Source: DAHUXD01 sp963805495 (GTDB lineage: Bacteria; Acidobacteriota; Thermoanaerobaculia; UBA5066; Gp7-AA6). From it: 64,000 nucleotides of DNA. Location of the stretch: assembly GCA_963805495.1 (NCBI GenBank), contig CAWDUQ010000001.1:1054001-1118000 (forward strand). The letters are read 5' to 3'. The notes under the pieces were generated by a model, which made no database searches, was not told where the DNA came from, and saw only the letters and a list, made by a program, of their open reading frames with translations. Position 1 is the stretch's first letter. Each line of letters begins with the position of its first letter. Positions 62,361 to 64,000 of this stretch are shown piece after piece. Position numbers and translations under genes: made by a program.

Positions 62361-64000
62361 TTACTGGAGGCTGAACGTCTTCACGATGAAGACGGCCATC
62401 TGGCCGCGGGTATTGTTCGCGCTCGGACAGTAGTTGCCGCCTCCGCAGCCGCCGGTGATGTTCTCCGCGGCGAGCTCCTCGATCCAGCCGGCGAAGGTCG
62501 AGGGGCAGGCCACGTCGGGGAAGGTCCCGGCGCACATCGGGGGCAGGTACGACGAGCCGTACTTGGCCTTCAGGAGGAAGACGGCCATCTGGTCGCGGCG
62601 CACCGGGTTCTGCGGGCAGTAGTTGCCGCCGCCGCAGCCGCCGGTGATGCCCTGGGCGGCCAGCTCCTCGATCCAGTTGGCGAAGGTGGAGGGGCAGGGC
62701 ACATCGGAGAAGGTGCCCGCGCACTGCGGCGGCACGTAACAGATGCCGTACTTGGCTTTCAGCAGGAAGACGGCCATCTGCTGGCGCAGCGTCGGCTGGT
62801 CGACACCGTAGAGCCCGCCGCCCACGCCGGCCGTGATGGCGTTGGTGACGAGCTGCGTGACGAACGTGTAGAACTGGTTGGCCGGCGGCACGTCGAGGAA
62901 GTTCGACACGAAGCCCTTCTCGAGAGTTCCGGTCGTGGCATCCGTGTTGGTCACGACGATGTCGTTGAGGGTGCCGGCCGCCAGCGGCGGCGAGGTCGCG
63001 GTGATCTGGTTGAAGTTGCTCACGACGACGTTCGTTGCGGGCTGTCCGCCGATTGAGACCGTCGCGCCGGCCCCGAAATCCGTGCCGGCGATCGTGACGG
63101 CCGTGCCACCGGCCGACGGGCTCGACGGGGGCGTGATCGTGAACGGCAGGCGCTGCGAGAACTCCGACGTGTTGCCGGAGGGGTCCGTCGCGGTCATGCT
63201 GATTCGCTCGCCGGGTTGAAGATCTCCGGGGACGGTGATGTCGACGACGCCGACGCCCGAGCCGTCGGTCGTGACCTGGCCGGAGCCCAGGTACGTCCGG
63301 CCTTCGACGAAGTCCTTCGGAAACCGGACGCAGGCGTCGTTGGCGAAGACATCGAGGTCGTAGGTCGTCGAGGCGGCCGAGTGGAGCACGCCCTGGACCC
63401 GAGTTCCGGCCGAGAGGGCCTGCCCGAGCGCGGGACCCACGGACATGAGGACCGGGAAGTTCTGCAGGTCGTTGGCCCCCGTATCCCCGTCGCCGTCGTC
63501 GTTGGCCGCGGCGCCGAGCGGGGAGAGATCGATGCCGAGGCCCGCGTTGTCGTGGATCGCGTTGGCGCGGATGGCGTTGCCGGTGGACGTGGAGCCCTCG
63601 ATGAGAATGCCTCCCTGGGTGGTCGTTCCGTTGTAGGCGATGACGTTGCCCTCACCGGCTCCCGGTCCGCCGATCACGAGTCCGCTCGCGAGGACGCGGA
63701 GTCCCCATCCGGCATTGGGAATCGCCAGCGTGCCTGTGGCGTCGGTGCCGATCCTGTTTCCCTGCACGACGCCGCCGTCGTTCGGGAGGCCCGAGCCGTA
63801 GACGACGGCGTCTCCGCCGGTCGCCGCGATCACGTTGTCGAGCACGTCGTTTCCGCCGGTGTTGATGCCGATGGCTCGGGTCCCGTTGCCGAGCGGCAGC
63901 GTCCCCGTCACGTCGGTGCCGATGTAGTTGCCCTCCACGACGATGCCCGTGACACAGGTGCCACAGAAGCTGCTGGACACCCCGACTCCGGCGGTTATGT
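62361..64000 (-). CDS. Secreted beta-helix/IPT/SLH protein (array gene W), 5' end outside window
   Basis: About 546 residues are visible, in one frame from the right window edge to the stop at 62361; the leader and first helix turns lie beyond 64000. The visible helix has GNYIGTDVTGT, GNRIGTDATGT and GNVIAYNG. The beta-sandwich reads LDVFANDACVRFPKDFVEGR, IPT begins SSPSAGGTAVTIAGTDF, and the SLH loops are GVGGGLYG, GCGGGNYC and GCGGGNYC, ending VKTFSLQ. A Cys pair in the visible helix, SSFCGTCVTG, is absent from gene V. It is 78 bp upstream of V in transcription order. The array evidently continues to the right of the window, since this gene has no end of block in view. Confidence 0.9.
   Translation of the reverse strand, partial: ITAGVGVSSSFCGTCVTGIVVEGNYIGTDVTGTLPLGNGTRAIGINTGGNDVLDNVIAATGGDAVVYGSGLPNDGGVVQGNRIGTDATGTLAIPNAGWGLRVLASGLVIGGPGAGEGNVIAYNGTTTQGGILIEGSTSTGNAIRANAIHDNAGLGIDLSPLGAAANDDGDGDTGANDLQNFPVLMSVGPALGQALSAGTRVQGVLHSAASTTYDLDVFANDACVRFPKDFVEGRTYLGSGQVTTDGSGVGVVDITVPGDLQPGERISMTATDPSGNTSEFSQRLPFTITPPSSPSAGGTAVTIAGTDFGAGATVSIGGQPATNVVVSNFNQITATSPPLAAGTLNDIVVTNTDATTGTLEKGFVSNFLDVPPANQFYTFVTQLVTNAITAGVGGGLYGVDQPTLRQQMAVFLLKAKYGICYVPPQCAGTFSDVPCPSTFANWIEELAAQGITGGCGGGNYCPQNPVRRDQMAVFLLKAKYGSSYLPPMCAGTFPDVACPSTFAGWIEELAAENITGGCGGGNYCPSANNTRGQMAVFIVKTFSLQ
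62379..62939 (-). repeat. Direct repeat, copy 2 (SLH end of gene W)
   Basis: Partner of 59865-60425 at an offset of 2514 bp. Confidence 0.85.

Noticed and set aside
1..64000. CRISPR-like repetitive pattern
   Set aside because: The repeats are long coding repeats with variable spacing of kilobases. There are no short palindromic repeats with unique spacers and no cas genes.
1..64000. Array expansion by a transposon or integron
   Set aside because: No transposase, integrase, terminal inverted repeats or target duplications were seen. Tandem spacing and direct repeats fit unequal recombination.

Overview
The window is GC-rich and almost entirely filled by one protein family. Twenty-two paralogous genes, all on the minus strand, encode secreted proteins built the same way: signal peptide, a short N-terminal motif of the form DSGAGSLRQAILDAN, a right-handed parallel beta-helix, a beta-sandwich module containing ATATDPDGNTSEFSQ, an IPT/TIG domain, and three C-terminal S-layer homology (SLH) repeats. 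Seventeen members read through in one frame in the window, although one of these (11.7-13.9 kb) has an altered C-terminal tail. Three carry frameshifts and two are cut by the window edges. One further minus-strand gene joins a different passenger (GloVer repeats) to the same type of SLH anchor. The TIGR02999-type ECF sigma factors coupled to Ser/Thr kinases, AGGAGG ribosome sites, secreted di-heme peroxidase and base composition suggest a diderm such as an Acidobacteriota (Thermoanaerobaculia/Vicinamibacteria-like) genome or metagenome bin. That assignment is inference.

Transcription runs right to left in three blocks. Block 1 (64.0 to 45.9 kb) has eight array genes and converges on a plus-strand kinase. 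Block 2 (42.4 to 21.6 kb) has seven array genes, a GNAT acetyltransferase with a frameshift, and a three-gene redox cassette (di-heme peroxidase, Tat-exported metallophosphoesterase, mono-heme cytochrome c). It converges on a second plus-strand kinase. Block 3 (18.2 to 0 kb) has seven array genes, the GloVer-SLH gene and a small secreted ORF, and it runs off the left edge.

Two plus-strand modules separate the blocks: sigma factor 18600-19184 with kinase 19184-21628, and sigma factor 42488-43081 with kinase 43078-45849. Each pair is translationally coupled, and each sigma factor is divergent from the first gene of the block to its left. This layout suggests, without proving, that each sigma-kinase pair senses a surface signal and controls the neighbouring block.

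Within blocks, genes are 8-120 bp apart or overlap by 4 nt (ATGA/GTGA), so they are probably co-transcribed. The SLH repeats are unusual in being cysteine-rich, with up to four Cys per repeat. The left 12 kb contains clustered frameshifts, which may be assembly error or gene decay. No rRNA, tRNA, CRISPR or transposase was seen.
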